Source of the DNA: Microvirga tunisiensis
GTDB taxonomy: Bacteria > Pseudomonadota > Alphaproteobacteria > Rhizobiales > Beijerinckiaceae
Direction: 5' to 3'
Assembly: GCF_009296175.1 (NCBI RefSeq)
Contig: NZ_VOSK01000025.1
Span: forward strand, 1-50,242
DNA: 50,242 bases
The notes under the pieces were generated by a model. That model was not told the origin of the DNA. It searched no databases and saw only the letters and a program-made list of their open reading frames with translations. Positions within the stretch are counted from its first letter, which is position 1. Each line of letters opens with the position of its first letter. Below, in pieces: positions 35,483 through 44,369 of this stretch. Position numbers and translations under genes: made by a program.

Positions 35483-37465
35483 TCATGCCCTGCTCCGGGC
35501 CGGCTTCAGGCTCCGGCGAAAGCGCCCGATCCATTTCGGCCCGAGCTTCGATTGAGAGTGCCCGTTCCGCCGCGACCGGGACCGGGCCAGGAGAATGGCT
35601 CCTTCCCTGGTCTTGCGGATGTGAAGCGTGCGGGTGTGGAACTCCTCGAGGCCGGGCCGGTGTCCGATCGACAGGACGCTCGCACCTTTCAGCTCGTTCT
35701 CGAACAGCGCCAGCATGGAGGCCTGATTCTCCTCGTCGAGCGCGGAGGTCGCCTCGTCCATGAACACCCATTTGGGCTTGTGCAGGAGAACACGGGCAAA
35801 GGCCACCCGCTGCTGCTGGCCGAGGGACAGGCTCCTGTCCCAGCGCTCGTGCCTGTCGAGCATCTCGATGAATTCGCCCAAGCCAACGCGCTCGAGCGCC
35901 TGGCGTACCCGGGCATCGTCGAAGGTCTCGGGCGAGGCCGGATAGCTGATGGCGGCCCGCAGGGTTCCCAAAGGAAGATAGGGCCGCTGCGGCAGGAACA
36001 TCATCTCCTCCGGCTTGGGGATGCGGATCCGGCCCGATCCCCAGGGCCAGAGGCCCGAAATGGCCCGAAACAGCGTGCTCTTGCCGGCGCCGGACTCGCC
36101 CATGATCAGCACCCGCTCGCCGGGCCGGATCTCCGCCGTCGCATCCTCGATGAGGATGCTGCCGTCGTTGAGCGCGATCGAGACGCCCTCGAAGCTGAGC
36201 CACCCCTTGGGATGAGGACCGGTTTCGATCTTGCGGCTCTCGGCCGTGACCTCGTCGAGATCGATGGCGGCCTGCCGGAACGTGGCGACGCGCAGGACGG
36301 CGGAGCGCCAATCGGCGATCTTCGGGAAGTTGTCTACGAAATACCGCAGGGCCGCCTGCACCTGGTTGAAGGCGCCGACCACCATCATCATTTCGCCGAA
36401 CGACAGGCGGCCGCTGAAATAATCCGGTGCGGCCGCGAGAATCGGCACCACGATGGCAAGCCAGCCATAGCCCGAGGTGATCCAGGTCAGCCGGGCGAGA
36501 CCGCCGGACAGACGCCGCGAGGCCTTGAGAACCGCATCGACGAATTCATCGAGGTTGCGGCGCTCGTCCGGCTCTCCGTTGTAGAGGGCGACGCTCTCGG
36601 CGCTCTCGTTCACGCGCACGAGGGCGAAGCGCAGCTCGGCCTCGCGGGCATAGCGGAGCGTATTGAGGCGGATCATCGGCCGTCCGACGAGCCAGGTGAG
36701 CCCGGAGCCGATCCCGGCATAGCCGACCGCGACCCAGACCATGTAGCCGGTGATCGTGATCTCGCGACCGCCGAGATTGAAGCTCACGGGCCCTGACAGC
36801 GCCCACAGGACGCCGATGAAGCTCACGAGGAGGAGGAAGGCCTGCAGCATGCCGACTCCGAGCTCCGTCGAGAGCTCGGAAAAGAGGCGGCAATCCTCCT
36901 GCATGCGCTGGTCCGGCTGAGCGCTGTTCTCGCCCATGAAGCCCATCTGGTAGGCGCGGTTCGGCTTGAGCCAGATGTCGAGGAGCACCTGCGTCAGGCG
37001 CTGCCGCAACCGGATCTTGAGACGCTCCTGCAGCCAGGTCTGCGCCACCACGAGGGCCAGGAGCACGACCACGATGACGAGAAAGATCAGGAGCTGGTGG
37101 AAGAACGCGGAGGCATCCCGCCTCTCGACCGCGTCGAAGAAGGCGCCGTTCCATTGGTTGAGCCGCACCTGGCCGAACATGTTGCCGACGAGGATGACGA
37201 GAATGGCAGCGCCCAGCCGCAGCATGGGCCAGCCCTTGCCGTTGCGGAGCATGTCACGAAAGAGCTGGAACAGCTCCCGCAGGATGCTCGGGGGTATCTC
37301 ATGGGGGTGCGGCGGTTCCGGATGATGGGCTGCGGCGGTGGCCGCCTCCTTGGCCAGCGTATTGCCTTGACCGGGACCGACTTCCTGTTCGCTTCCAGTC
37401 GCAGGGGGCGGAGGCAGTTGTCTGCCCAGTTTGGGATCAAAGTCCGGCATCGGTTCGTGACGCAT
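35483..37465 (-). CDS. ABC transporter permease-ATPase, SbmA/BacA-YddA type
   Basis: 660-residue protein. Residues 1-60 are a Pro/His-rich cytoplasmic tail. The SbmA/BacA-like membrane domain follows with VRLNQWNGAFFDAVERRDASAFFHQL, WLKPNRAYQMGF, NSAQPDQRMQEDCRLF and WRSAVLRVATF. The ATPase has LIMGESGAGKSTLFRAISGLWPWGSG, a Q-loop region FLPQRPYLPLGTLR, the variant signature LSLGQQQRVAFARVLL and [14 protein letters not shown]. The family resembles peroxisomal ABCD transporters. BacA relatives take up peptides and affect very-long-chain fatty acids; the role here is unproven. It precedes the NdvA-like gene by 110 bp on the same strand. Confidence 0.9.
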   Translation of the reverse strand: MRHEPMPDFDPKLGRQLPPPPATGSEQEVGPGQGNTLAKEAATAAAHHPEPPHPHEIPPSILRELFQLFRDMLRNGKGWPMLRLGAAILVILVGNMFGQVRLNQWNGAFFDAVERRDASAFFHQLLIFLVIVVVLLALVVAQTWLQERLKIRLRQRLTQVLLDIWLKPNRAYQMGFMGENSAQPDQRMQEDCRLFSELSTELGVGMLQAFLLLVSFIGVLWALSGPVSFNLGGREITITGYMVWVAVGYAGIGSGLTWLVGRPMIRLNTLRYAREAELRFALVRVNESAESVALYNGEPDERRNLDEFVDAVLKASRRLSGGLARLTWITSGYGWLAIVVPILAAAPDYFSGRLSFGEMMMVVGAFNQVQAALRYFVDNFPKIADWRSAVLRVATFRQAAIDLDEVTAESRKIETGPHPKGWLSFEGVSIALNDGSILIEDATAEIRPGERVLIMGESGAGKSTLFRAISGLWPWGSGRIRIPKPEEMMFLPQRPYLPLGTLRAAISYPASPETFDDARVRQALERVGLGEFIEMLDRHERWDRSLSLGQQQRVAFARVLLHKPKWVFMDEATSALDEENQASMLALFENELKGASVLSIGHRPGLEEFHTRTLHIRKTREGAILLARSRSRRNGHSQSKLGPKWIGRFRRSLKPARSRA

Positions 37466-37570
37466 ACTCGTTCAGCTTGAGAGTTCCTCAAGCTAAAGCC
37501 TGTTCACATAGGTTAAGTTCCGGAATGGTTCCGGTGCAGATCGCCGCTTATGGGTCCGATGCTCTACCGA

Positions 37571-38068
37571 TCAGCGCTTGTCGGCTGCGACGGCAAGTAC
37601 CCAATAGACCTTGTATTTGGAATTCGGCGCGTAGGCCGTGGCGATGCCGATCCGGGTCGCCCTGGCATCCAGGAGAACGCGGTTGTGCTGCGGACTCTCC
37701 CGCCAGCCGGAGAAGGCCTCGGCCAGGGTATGGTAGCCGGCCGAGAGATTTGCCGCCGGTGCGGCAAAGCCCGTCGAGGCCAGCCGGGCCTTGAAGGCCT
37801 CGGCCGAACTCGGCTTGTCGGCCCTGGCCATGGCCTCGGCTTCCGCCTGGGCCGCAGCCTGCAGATCCGGATCGAGGGTCAGGGGCCGCAAGCCGTTGTT
37901 GCCGCGATAGGCGCCGATCATGTCGCGCGCCATGGCGGAATCCACCTCGGCACCGGCCCTCGCCATGGAGACGTAAAAGCTCGGGGTCTGGCTGCGCTGG
38001 ACGGGCTTCTCGCTCTGGCAGGCGGCAAGAGCGAGGGCGGGAAGGATCAAGGGGATGAGACGCTTCAT
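37571..38068 (-). CDS. CAP/SCP domain lipoprotein
   Basis: 165-residue protein with a lipoprotein signal (lipobox LALAAC, Cys17). The mature part is a short CAP (SCP/PR1-like) domain: ARDMIGAYRGNNGLRPLTLDPDLQAAAQAEAEAMA, then a helix-rich middle, AFSGWRESPQHNRVLLDARATRIGIA and YWVLAVA. The CAP landmark W-x-x-S-x-x-H appears as WRESPQH. Its start overlaps the MscS gene stop by 4 bases, so they are coupled. The role is unknown; bacterial CAP proteins are often envelope-associated. Confidence 0.87.
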   Translation of the reverse strand: MKRLIPLILPALALAACQSEKPVQRSQTPSFYVSMARAGAEVDSAMARDMIGAYRGNNGLRPLTLDPDLQAAAQAEAEAMARADKPSSAEAFKARLASTGFAAPAANLSAGYHTLAEAFSGWRESPQHNRVLLDARATRIGIATAYAPNSKYKVYWVLAVAADKR

Positions 38069-40629
38069 GCAGGCGTCTTATCCTTGAGAAGGGTTAAGGT
38101 TTCGTCCTCTTTCTCCTCCGCCTTCGGAGCCTTGTCCTGCGGCTCTTCGTCCGGTTCGGGAGCCGGTGCCGGCGCGGGAACGCCGATGCCGGCCTTCCGC
38201 AGGCCGCGGAAGATCTCGAAATAGATGTCGCTCGAAACCCGGCCGGCCGCATCGATATCGTCCACGAAGGAGATGAGATCGAAATCGATGGTGTTTTCCG
38301 TCACCTTCTTGAACAGCACCCGGGGCGCAGGCTCGCTCATCACCTCGCGGTGGGCGAGCGCCGCCTTGCGCATGATCTCGGCGACCTGATCCGGGTCAGA
38401 CGCCCGCGGGACCGGGACCGAGACGAGCACGCGCCCCACGCGATCGTTGCGCACGCGGTTGCGCACGATGCCGGAGATCAGGTTCGAGTTCGGCACGATG
38501 AGCGTCGAACGGTCGAAGGCCTGGATTTCCGTCGAGCGCACATTGATCCGGCGCACATAGCCCTCGCCGTCGCCGACGACCACGAGATCGCCGACGCGGA
38601 TCGGGCGCTCCCAGAGCAGGATCAGGCCGGAGATGAAATTGTTGACGATGGATTGCAGGCCGAAACCGATACCGACCGAAAGTGCACCGGCCACGATGGT
38701 CACCCGCTCCAGGCTGAGGCCGAGATAGGTGAAGGCGATCACGCCCGCGGTGATGATGCCGACATAGCCCGCCGCCGTGCTGATCGAGTTGCGCAGGCCC
38801 GCATCGAGATCGGTCGCCGGCAGGAAGGTGTTGTTGAGCCAGCGCTGGATGAGGCGCGTGACGGCGAAGCCCGCGGCGAACAGCAGGGCCGCAAGGAGGA
38901 TCGACGACAGGGAGATCGTAACGTCGCCGACGTTGAACCCGAAGAACACGGCCCGCAGGGAGCCCGTCACATCGGTGGATTCGATGCCCCAGGGGGCCAG
39001 CACCAGCAGGATACCGACGATGATGAGAGCCAGCCGCGCGACGCCGCTGCCCAGAACGCCGATCTGCTCAAGGGAGCGGCGGCGCAAGCCCGTATTGGCC
39101 TGCAGCGCCGTGGCAAGCCGGGTCTGGCCGCGCAGGGAGCCGCCGATGAACTCGTCGGCAAGCGCGATGCACAGGACCAGCAGCGCGACGACGATGGAGA
39201 TCCAGACCGCTTGGTCGATCACGAAGGAGGCCAGCGCCACGTAACCGCCGATCGCGCTGCCGACGACGAGGGCAACGAGGAACCAGCCGAGACTGCGCAG
39301 GGGCCCGCCGATGTCCACGTCCTGCGCGACATAGGGCCCGAGGCAGGCTTCATCCTGCGTTTCGCGGGCCGCGAAGCGCCGCAGGAGTTCGGCAAACACG
39401 AAGGCCTCCGCCAAGGCGAAGATCGCCCGGGTCATGACGGTGACGGGCAAGGCGGCGGCAATGGCCGTGTTGAATGCCTCGATCACCTTGCCGGCGACCA
39501 TGACGGTCGCCAGGGTCACGGAGAAGCTCATGATCCGCACGGCGGAGGCGTCCCGAACCGGAATCAGCCGCCAGGAGGTATGATCCGGCGCCAGGATCGC
39601 GTCGATCAGGGCACGCACGAAGGCAATGAAGGCCAGACCGCTCAGGAGTGCCCTGACGATCTGCTCCAGTCGAGGCGGGACGATATCGGCGGAATCGAAG
39701 GCGACCCACACGATCCAGCTGCCGGCAATGGCCGGGGCCGCCCCCAGAATGAGGACGCCCAACGCTGCCAGAAGGCGGCTGCGGCGCGAGGGATCCGTGA
39801 CAGCCGGATCGCGCCTGACGAGACGCGGGGCAATGGAACGCCGCCCGACGTAAAGGGCGATCGCCGCACCGATTGACAGGCCGAGGAGGAGCAGGACGCC
39901 AAGCGACGTGCTGCGCCGGAGCTGTTCCAGGGCATCGCCCAGGACGATTCCCAGCGCCCGCAGCTCCCGCGGAACGGCCTGCACCACGTTCATCCACAGG
40001 TTGGGGCTGAAGACGCCGTCGCTCTGCTCGAACAGGGCACGGGTGAAGCCCGCCCGACGCAGGTCGCCGATCTGGGTATTCAGCTGCTCGGCCTGGACGA
40101 GCAGGGCGCGTCCGAGCCGCTGGGTCTCGTCGAGTTCCGCCACGGCCGCCTCGCGCTCGGCGCGATCCCGAGCGACATCGGCACTCTCCTCGGGCTGGCC
40201 CTTGTCCGGCTTAGGCCCGAGCTGGGTCAGGCGCTGCTTGCTCGCCTCGAGCTTCGGGGTCAGCTCGTCGACGACGGTGCGGATCTCGGCGATGATCGGT
40301 TCGATCTGCACACGAATGTTCTGCAGATCCGCGTCGGACATGGTCCGGCCCTGGATCGCGGCTTCCTTCTGGTCGAGATCGGCTTTGAAGCCGTCGAGCT
40401 TGGCGCGGACCGCCTTGGTCTCGGCCGAAATCGAGGTGGCCGGTGCCGCCGCTGCAGGAGCCGGCGCGGCCTGGGGGGCCGCCTGGGGCTGAGCCGAGGC
40501 CGGGGCTTGAGCCTGAGGCTGGGTATTGGGCGAGGTCTGTGCCTGCTGCGCATAGGACGTACCGCTCGCTGCAATGCTCAACGCGATCGCAGCGGCCCGC
40601 AGGAGCCGCTTCATGCCAATACTCGTCAT
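38065..40629 (-). CDS. Mechanosensitive ion channel, DUF3772-MscS
   Basis: 854-residue inner-membrane channel. A signal peptide (AAAIALSIAASGTSYA) leads to a Gln/Ala/Pro-rich stretch. A periplasmic DUF3772-containing coiled region follows (AKLDGFKADLDQKEAAIQGR .. LDETQRLGRALLVQAEQL), then about ten membrane helices and the MscS domain. The pore helix region is VTIVAGALSVGIGFGLQSIVNNFISGLILLWERPIRVGD. The beta domain contains GYVRRINVRSTEIQAFDRSTLIVPNS. The C-terminus is acidic. It protects against hypo-osmotic shock. Start ATG 40629 (or 40614). It is coupled to the CAP lipoprotein gene. Confidence 0.92.
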   Translation of the reverse strand: MTSIGMKRLLRAAAIALSIAASGTSYAQQAQTSPNTQPQAQAPASAQPQAAPQAAPAPAAAAPATSISAETKAVRAKLDGFKADLDQKEAAIQGRTMSDADLQNIRVQIEPIIAEIRTVVDELTPKLEASKQRLTQLGPKPDKGQPEESADVARDRAEREAAVAELDETQRLGRALLVQAEQLNTQIGDLRRAGFTRALFEQSDGVFSPNLWMNVVQAVPRELRALGIVLGDALEQLRRSTSLGVLLLLGLSIGAAIALYVGRRSIAPRLVRRDPAVTDPSRRSRLLAALGVLILGAAPAIAGSWIVWVAFDSADIVPPRLEQIVRALLSGLAFIAFVRALIDAILAPDHTSWRLIPVRDASAVRIMSFSVTLATVMVAGKVIEAFNTAIAAALPVTVMTRAIFALAEAFVFAELLRRFAARETQDEACLGPYVAQDVDIGGPLRSLGWFLVALVVGSAIGGYVALASFVIDQAVWISIVVALLVLCIALADEFIGGSLRGQTRLATALQANTGLRRRSLEQIGVLGSGVARLALIIVGILLVLAPWGIESTDVTGSLRAVFFGFNVGDVTISLSSILLAALLFAAGFAVTRLIQRWLNNTFLPATDLDAGLRNSISTAAGYVGIITAGVIAFTYLGLSLERVTIVAGALSVGIGFGLQSIVNNFISGLILLWERPIRVGDLVVVGDGEGYVRRINVRSTEIQAFDRSTLIVPNSNLISGIVRNRVRNDRVGRVLVSVPVPRASDPDQVAEIMRKAALAHREVMSEPAPRVLFKKVTENTIDFDLISFVDDIDAAGRVSSDIYFEIFRGLRKAGIGVPAPAPAPEPDEEPQDKAPKAEEKEDETLTLLKDKTPA

Positions 40630-40662
40630 TCAGTCTACCCTATCGCATTCCCTGGAGCACCG

Positions 40663-40769
40663 GATCGACCCGATGCTCCTCTTTTCGAAGAGCGCATCGT
40701 TCCCTGCGAACCGGAGGTCCGCGTCAGCGAAAGACCCGCTTCGCTTTTGCAGCACGATGCGCCAGCGGG
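40663..40769. repeat. Intergenic repeat family D, copy 4
   Basis: GAGCACCGGATCGACCCGATGCTC hairpin, then GAGCGCATCGTTCCCTGCG..AGCACGATGCGC, with inner GCGAAAGACC and CGCTTCGC. It lies upstream of the MscS gene. Confidence 0.7.
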
Positions 40770-40825
40770 CCGGTTATTTGCGAATCATTACGGCGAAAAG
40801 TCGCCGCCCGACGGACGAAGCGCAA

Positions 40826-40860
40826 CAAAAAAGCCGGGAGAGGCGAACGCCTCTCCCGGC
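40826..40860 (-). terminator. Rho-independent terminator of the small membrane protein gene
   Basis: Perfect stem GCCGGGAGAGGCG..CGCCTCTCCCGGC (40833-40860) followed on the minus strand by TTTTTTGTT. It lies 20 bp beyond the gene's stop. Confidence 0.92.
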
Positions 40861-40879
40861 TTCCCTAAGGGAAAACCCG

Positions 40880-41170
40880 TTATTGTTTCGGCGGTTCGTT
40901 GGCCGAAGGCTGGGCGCCGGGCGCAGGATAGGCCGGATTGGCGGGAGTGATCCGGTTGGTGGGGTTGGCATCGGACGAGCCGGTCGTGGAACCCGTCACG
41001 TTGGCGCGGGCCGCATCGGTGCCCGGATCGTCGGGAGATGTCGAGCCAGCCCAGATCATGTAACCGGAAACGGCAACGGCGAGGAGCAGAAGCGACCCGA
41101 TCAGAACGCCCAGAACGGGGCGTCCGGATGCTCCCTGTCGGGCCCGATCGTCGGGAATCTGTTGAGCCAT
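40880..41170 (-). CDS. Small single-pass membrane protein, EcfG-promoter controlled, hypothetical
   Basis: 96-residue protein. A polar N-terminus (MAQQIPDDRARQGASGRP) precedes one helix (VLGVLIGSLLLLAVAVSGYMIWA), then a low-complexity tail rich in Pro, Asn, Thr, Ser and Ala. ATG 41170 has GAGG at 6 bases; longer frames upstream have no such site. A perfect GGAAC-N16-CGTT promoter lies 63-87 bp upstream, and a strong terminator follows, so it is a single-gene stress unit. Function unknown. Confidence 0.8.
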   Translation of the reverse strand: MAQQIPDDRARQGASGRPVLGVLIGSLLLLAVAVSGYMIWAGSTSPDDPGTDAARANVTGSTTGSSDANPTNRITPANPAYPAPGAQPSANEPPKQ

Positions 41171-41232
41171 CTGTAGCCTCTTTGAAGAATGCGGTTTGTC
41201 GGGCGAGCAGCAAGGCTCGGTCTCATCAGGGC

Positions 41233-41257
41233 AACGCGAGATGGAAGAGCCGGTTCC
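41233..41257 (-). promoter_or_regulatory. Consensus EcfG-type promoter
   Basis: On the minus strand GGAAC (41257-41253), 16 bases, CGTT (41236-41233): a full match to the alphaproteobacterial general-stress sigma consensus. It directs the 96-residue membrane protein gene. Confidence 0.7.
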
Positions 41258-41499
41258 TGGACAGTCTGCCTCCCGGCCGGACGGAGGCTCCGGCCCGTCC
41301 CACCCCGGGATCAAAAGAAGCGTTTCTCCGTTGTTCGAAACGGGTCACTAATTACGGTCAGAGACGAGGGGCCAATGGTTCGAACGCGCTTCAGTGACAC
41401 GCGATGTCGCAGGCGGGATGCCTTCCCGCTCCGCTCGCCTTCAGCCATGTTTTCGCCGCTTTCGAAACCCTTGGGTAATCTCTGATTCAAGGAGAGGTC

Positions 41500-44250
41500 A
41501 TGCAGGACAATCGCATCAATCTGGACGGGACTTGGGAATTTTTGCACGTGGCCGACGACCGTCTGTCGGGCCCGGCGGAGGTTCGCCAGATCACGGTGCC
41601 AAGTCCATGGCAGGCCCAGTTCTCGGATCTCCGCATGCGGGCCGGCATCGGCATCTATCGCAGGACTGTTGAGATCGACGAAGCTTGGCTGCATGACGGC
41701 ATCTGGATCCGCCTCGGCGCGGTCTTCCACAACACCAAGGTCTTCATCAACGGCGAGGCAGTGGGCCATAACGAGGGTGGATTCCTGCCTTTCTCGTTCG
41801 ATGTGACCTCCCATCTCAAGCCGGGCGCGAACGAGATCAAGGTCCGGGTCGACAGCCCGACCGACAACCCGGCCGAGTTTCCGGATTCGCCCTTCGCCGA
41901 AATCCCGTTCGGCAAGCAGAGCTGGTATGGCCCTCTGTCCGGCATCTGGCAGCCAGTCTATCTCGAGCGCCGCATCTCCGATCACATGACCCGTGTCCGC
42001 CTCGTTCCCAATCTGACGACGGGACGGGTGACCTCGGGAGTGTTCTTCGCGCGCCCGCTCACGGACGCGACACAGATCCGTATCGAGGTCACGGACCCTT
42101 CGGGCGATATCGTGCTCGACGAGATGCACGAGACGCAGGTGGGCGTCACCTCCATGCCGTTCGAGTTCACGCTCGACGATGTACGCGCCTGGTCGCCGGA
42201 CCACCCCAACTTGTACCGCATCCGTCTCGAACTCATCCGCAATGGCGAGGTGAAGGACGAGATCGCGGACCATTTCGGCTTCCGCTCCATCGAGACGCGC
42301 AACGGCAAGTTCTATCTCAACGGTGAGCCGCTCTACCTGCGCTCCGCTCTCGACCAGGACTACTATCCAGATACGATCTGCACCGTTCCGTCGGTGGAGT
42401 TTCTCGAAGATCAGTTCCGCAAGGCCAAGGAGCTGGGCCTCAATTGCCTGCGCTGCCACATCAAGGCGGCCGATCCGCGCTATTACGAGGTGGCGGACCG
42501 GATGGGGATCCTCATCTGGACCGAGCTTCCCAATGGCGGCATGGCCACCGACCGCTCGCGCGGGCGCAAGGAAAAGCTGCTGAAGGGCATCGTCGACCGC
42601 GACGGCAATCATCCTTCGATCATCATCTGGACGATCATCAACGAGAACTGGGGCGTCGATCTCGTCAACGATGCCGATCACCGCGATTGGCTCAAGCGCA
42701 CCTTCGCCTGGCTCAAGGCCTACGATCCGACGCGCCTCGTGGTCGACAATTCGCCGCTCGCACCGAGCTTCCACGTGGAATCCGACATCGCGGATTATCA
42801 CTTCTACGCCGCCTATCCCGATCACCGGGACCAGTGGGACCAGTTCGTCGACGAATTGTCGAGCCGCGCCTCCTGGCTCTACTCGCCCCATGGCGACGCG
42901 GTGATCACGGGGCGCGAGCCGCTGATGTGCTCCGAGTTCGGCAATTGGGGCCTGCCTTATCCGAAGGACCTGCGCGACGCCAAGGGCGAGGAGCCCTGGT
43001 GGTTCGAGACCGGGCACGACTGGGGCGAGGGCGTGATGTACGCCCACGGCGTCGAGAACCGCTTCTCGGACTGGAGCCTGGACCGGGTTTTCGGCGATCT
43101 GCGCCGCTTCGTCATTGCGGCTCAGTGGCAGCAGTTCCGCGCCTTGAAATACGAGATCGAGTCCATGCGCCGGAAGCCGAATCTCGCCGGCTACGTGATC
43201 ACCGAGCTGCATGACTGCCACTGGGAATCCAACGGCCTTCTCGACATGCGCCGCAACCCGCGCGTGTTTCACGAGCTCTTCCACATCATCAATTCGGACA
43301 CGGTGATCGTGCCGAAATGGGAGCGTGCCGCCTACTGGTCCGGCGAGACGGTCGCCCTCGACCTGGCGATTGCCCATGGCGCCGGGCCGGTTCTGGAAGA
43401 CTGCACGCTGGAGATCTCCGTCTCCGGCGAGACCCAGACACTGTCCCTGCCCCGTCTTGAGGCCCCGAACGTGCTCGATATTGGTCGCATCGAGGTTCGC
43501 CTGCCCGAGATGGACGAGCCCTCGCTGCGGCGCATCGGCTTCGACCTGCGCACCGCAGACGGCCGGGTCATCGCGCACAACCATCACGACATCGCGATTC
43601 ATCCCAAGCGCACGCGGCCGGTTCATGCGCGCGAACTGGTGTGGTCGCCGGATGAGGATATCCGGGAGCGCTTCCGGGCTCTTGGCTACAATCTCGCCCG
43701 GGCCTTCGAGGAATCGACCCTGATCGTCTCCCGCACGCACAACAAGGCCATTGCGGATCATGTGCGCGCGGGTGCCAAGCTTCTGCTCCTGCCGGAAGAG
43801 GATATGACCCTCTATCCGTTCTTCCCGCACTGGCAGGCGGTGAAGGTGCAGGCCCGTGCCGGCACGCTTTGGTCCGGCGACTGGGCGTCGTCGTTCGGCT
43901 GGCTGCGGCGCTCGGGTCATTTCGCCCGCTTCCCCTCAGGTCCGCTGCTCGACGAGACCATGGACCGGGTGCTGCCGGATTATGTGATCGCGAACTGCAA
44001 CCTGCTCGACTTCCAGGCGCGCGTGTTTGCTGGTCTCGTGGTCGGCTGGATCCACAAGCCGGTGGCGCTCGGCGTCGAACGGTCCTACGGCCGCGGGCGT
44101 CTCGTCGCTTCGACCCTGCGCCTGTTCCGCGACGAGCCTCTGGCCGATCCGACCGCCACGATCCTGATGGACGCTCTGGTGGAGCTGGCCATCGAGTCTC
44201 GGGCAGCTCGCTTGGAGGAAGCCGTTCGAGCCGCGGAGGCAGCCGCGTAA
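41500..44250 (+). CDS. Glycoside hydrolase family 2 protein (beta-galactosidase/glucuronidase-like)
   Basis: 916-residue glycosidase without a signal peptide, hence cytoplasmic. Domains in order: jelly-roll sugar-binding domain (residues 5-160, with LDGTWEFLHVAD, VFINGEAVGHNEGGFLPFSFDVT and WYGPLSGIWQPVYLE); immunoglobulin-like domain to about 265 (AWSPDHPNLYRIRLEL); TIM barrel from about 270. The acid/base is Glu382 (IINENWG) and the nucleophile probably Glu479 (CSEFGNWG). About 300 further residues form a C-terminal region unlike LacZ. AAGGAGAGG precedes ATG 41500. It converges on the GH1-RmlD fusion gene. Substrate unknown; the Glf neighbour suggests a galactose-type sugar. Confidence 0.88.
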   Translation: MQDNRINLDGTWEFLHVADDRLSGPAEVRQITVPSPWQAQFSDLRMRAGIGIYRRTVEIDEAWLHDGIWIRLGAVFHNTKVFINGEAVGHNEGGFLPFSFDVTSHLKPGANEIKVRVDSPTDNPAEFPDSPFAEIPFGKQSWYGPLSGIWQPVYLERRISDHMTRVRLVPNLTTGRVTSGVFFARPLTDATQIRIEVTDPSGDIVLDEMHETQVGVTSMPFEFTLDDVRAWSPDHPNLYRIRLELIRNGEVKDEIADHFGFRSIETRNGKFYLNGEPLYLRSALDQDYYPDTICTVPSVEFLEDQFRKAKELGLNCLRCHIKAADPRYYEVADRMGILIWTELPNGGMATDRSRGRKEKLLKGIVDRDGNHPSIIIWTIINENWGVDLVNDADHRDWLKRTFAWLKAYDPTRLVVDNSPLAPSFHVESDIADYHFYAAYPDHRDQWDQFVDELSSRASWLYSPHGDAVITGREPLMCSEFGNWGLPYPKDLRDAKGEEPWWFETGHDWGEGVMYAHGVENRFSDWSLDRVFGDLRRFVIAAQWQQFRALKYEIESMRRKPNLAGYVITELHDCHWESNGLLDMRRNPRVFHELFHIINSDTVIVPKWERAAYWSGETVALDLAIAHGAGPVLEDCTLEISVSGETQTLSLPRLEAPNVLDIGRIEVRLPEMDEPSLRRIGFDLRTADGRVIAHNHHDIAIHPKRTRPVHARELVWSPDEDIRERFRALGYNLARAFEESTLIVSRTHNKAIADHVRAGAKLLLLPEEDMTLYPFFPHWQAVKVQARAGTLWSGDWASSFGWLRRSGHFARFPSGPLLDETMDRVLPDYVIANCNLLDFQARVFAGLVVGWIHKPVALGVERSYGRGRLVASTLRLFRDEPLADPTATILMDALVELAIESRAARLEEAVRAAEAAA

Positions 44251-44270
44251 GGCTTCCCGTCGCGAACATC

Positions 44271-44302
44271 AAAAGGCGGCCAGATCGTTCTGGCCGCCTT
44301 TT
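44271..44302. terminator. Bidirectional terminator between GH2 and the GH1-RmlD gene
   Basis: Perfect 14-bp stem AAAAGGCGGCCAGA (44271-44284) with TCTGGCCGCCTTTT (44289-44302), loop TCGT. T runs lie on both sides by strand, so it can serve both convergent genes. Confidence 0.92.
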
Positions 44303-44369
44303 CATTCACTCTCAAGAAGCATGTCGGGCATAAGGTCAGCCATGCCTGGAATGCCCGACCAGGAAGGTT

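Noticed and set aside
38350..39876. 508-codon open frame antisense to the MscS gene
   Set aside because: Shadow frame with Asp/His/Arg/Gly-rich composition and no domain.
41311..43920. 869-codon open frame antisense to the GH2 gene
   Set aside because: Very long but compositionally a codon-bias shadow (Arg/His/Val/Ala-rich); the GH2 domains and catalytic residues on the plus strand are clear.
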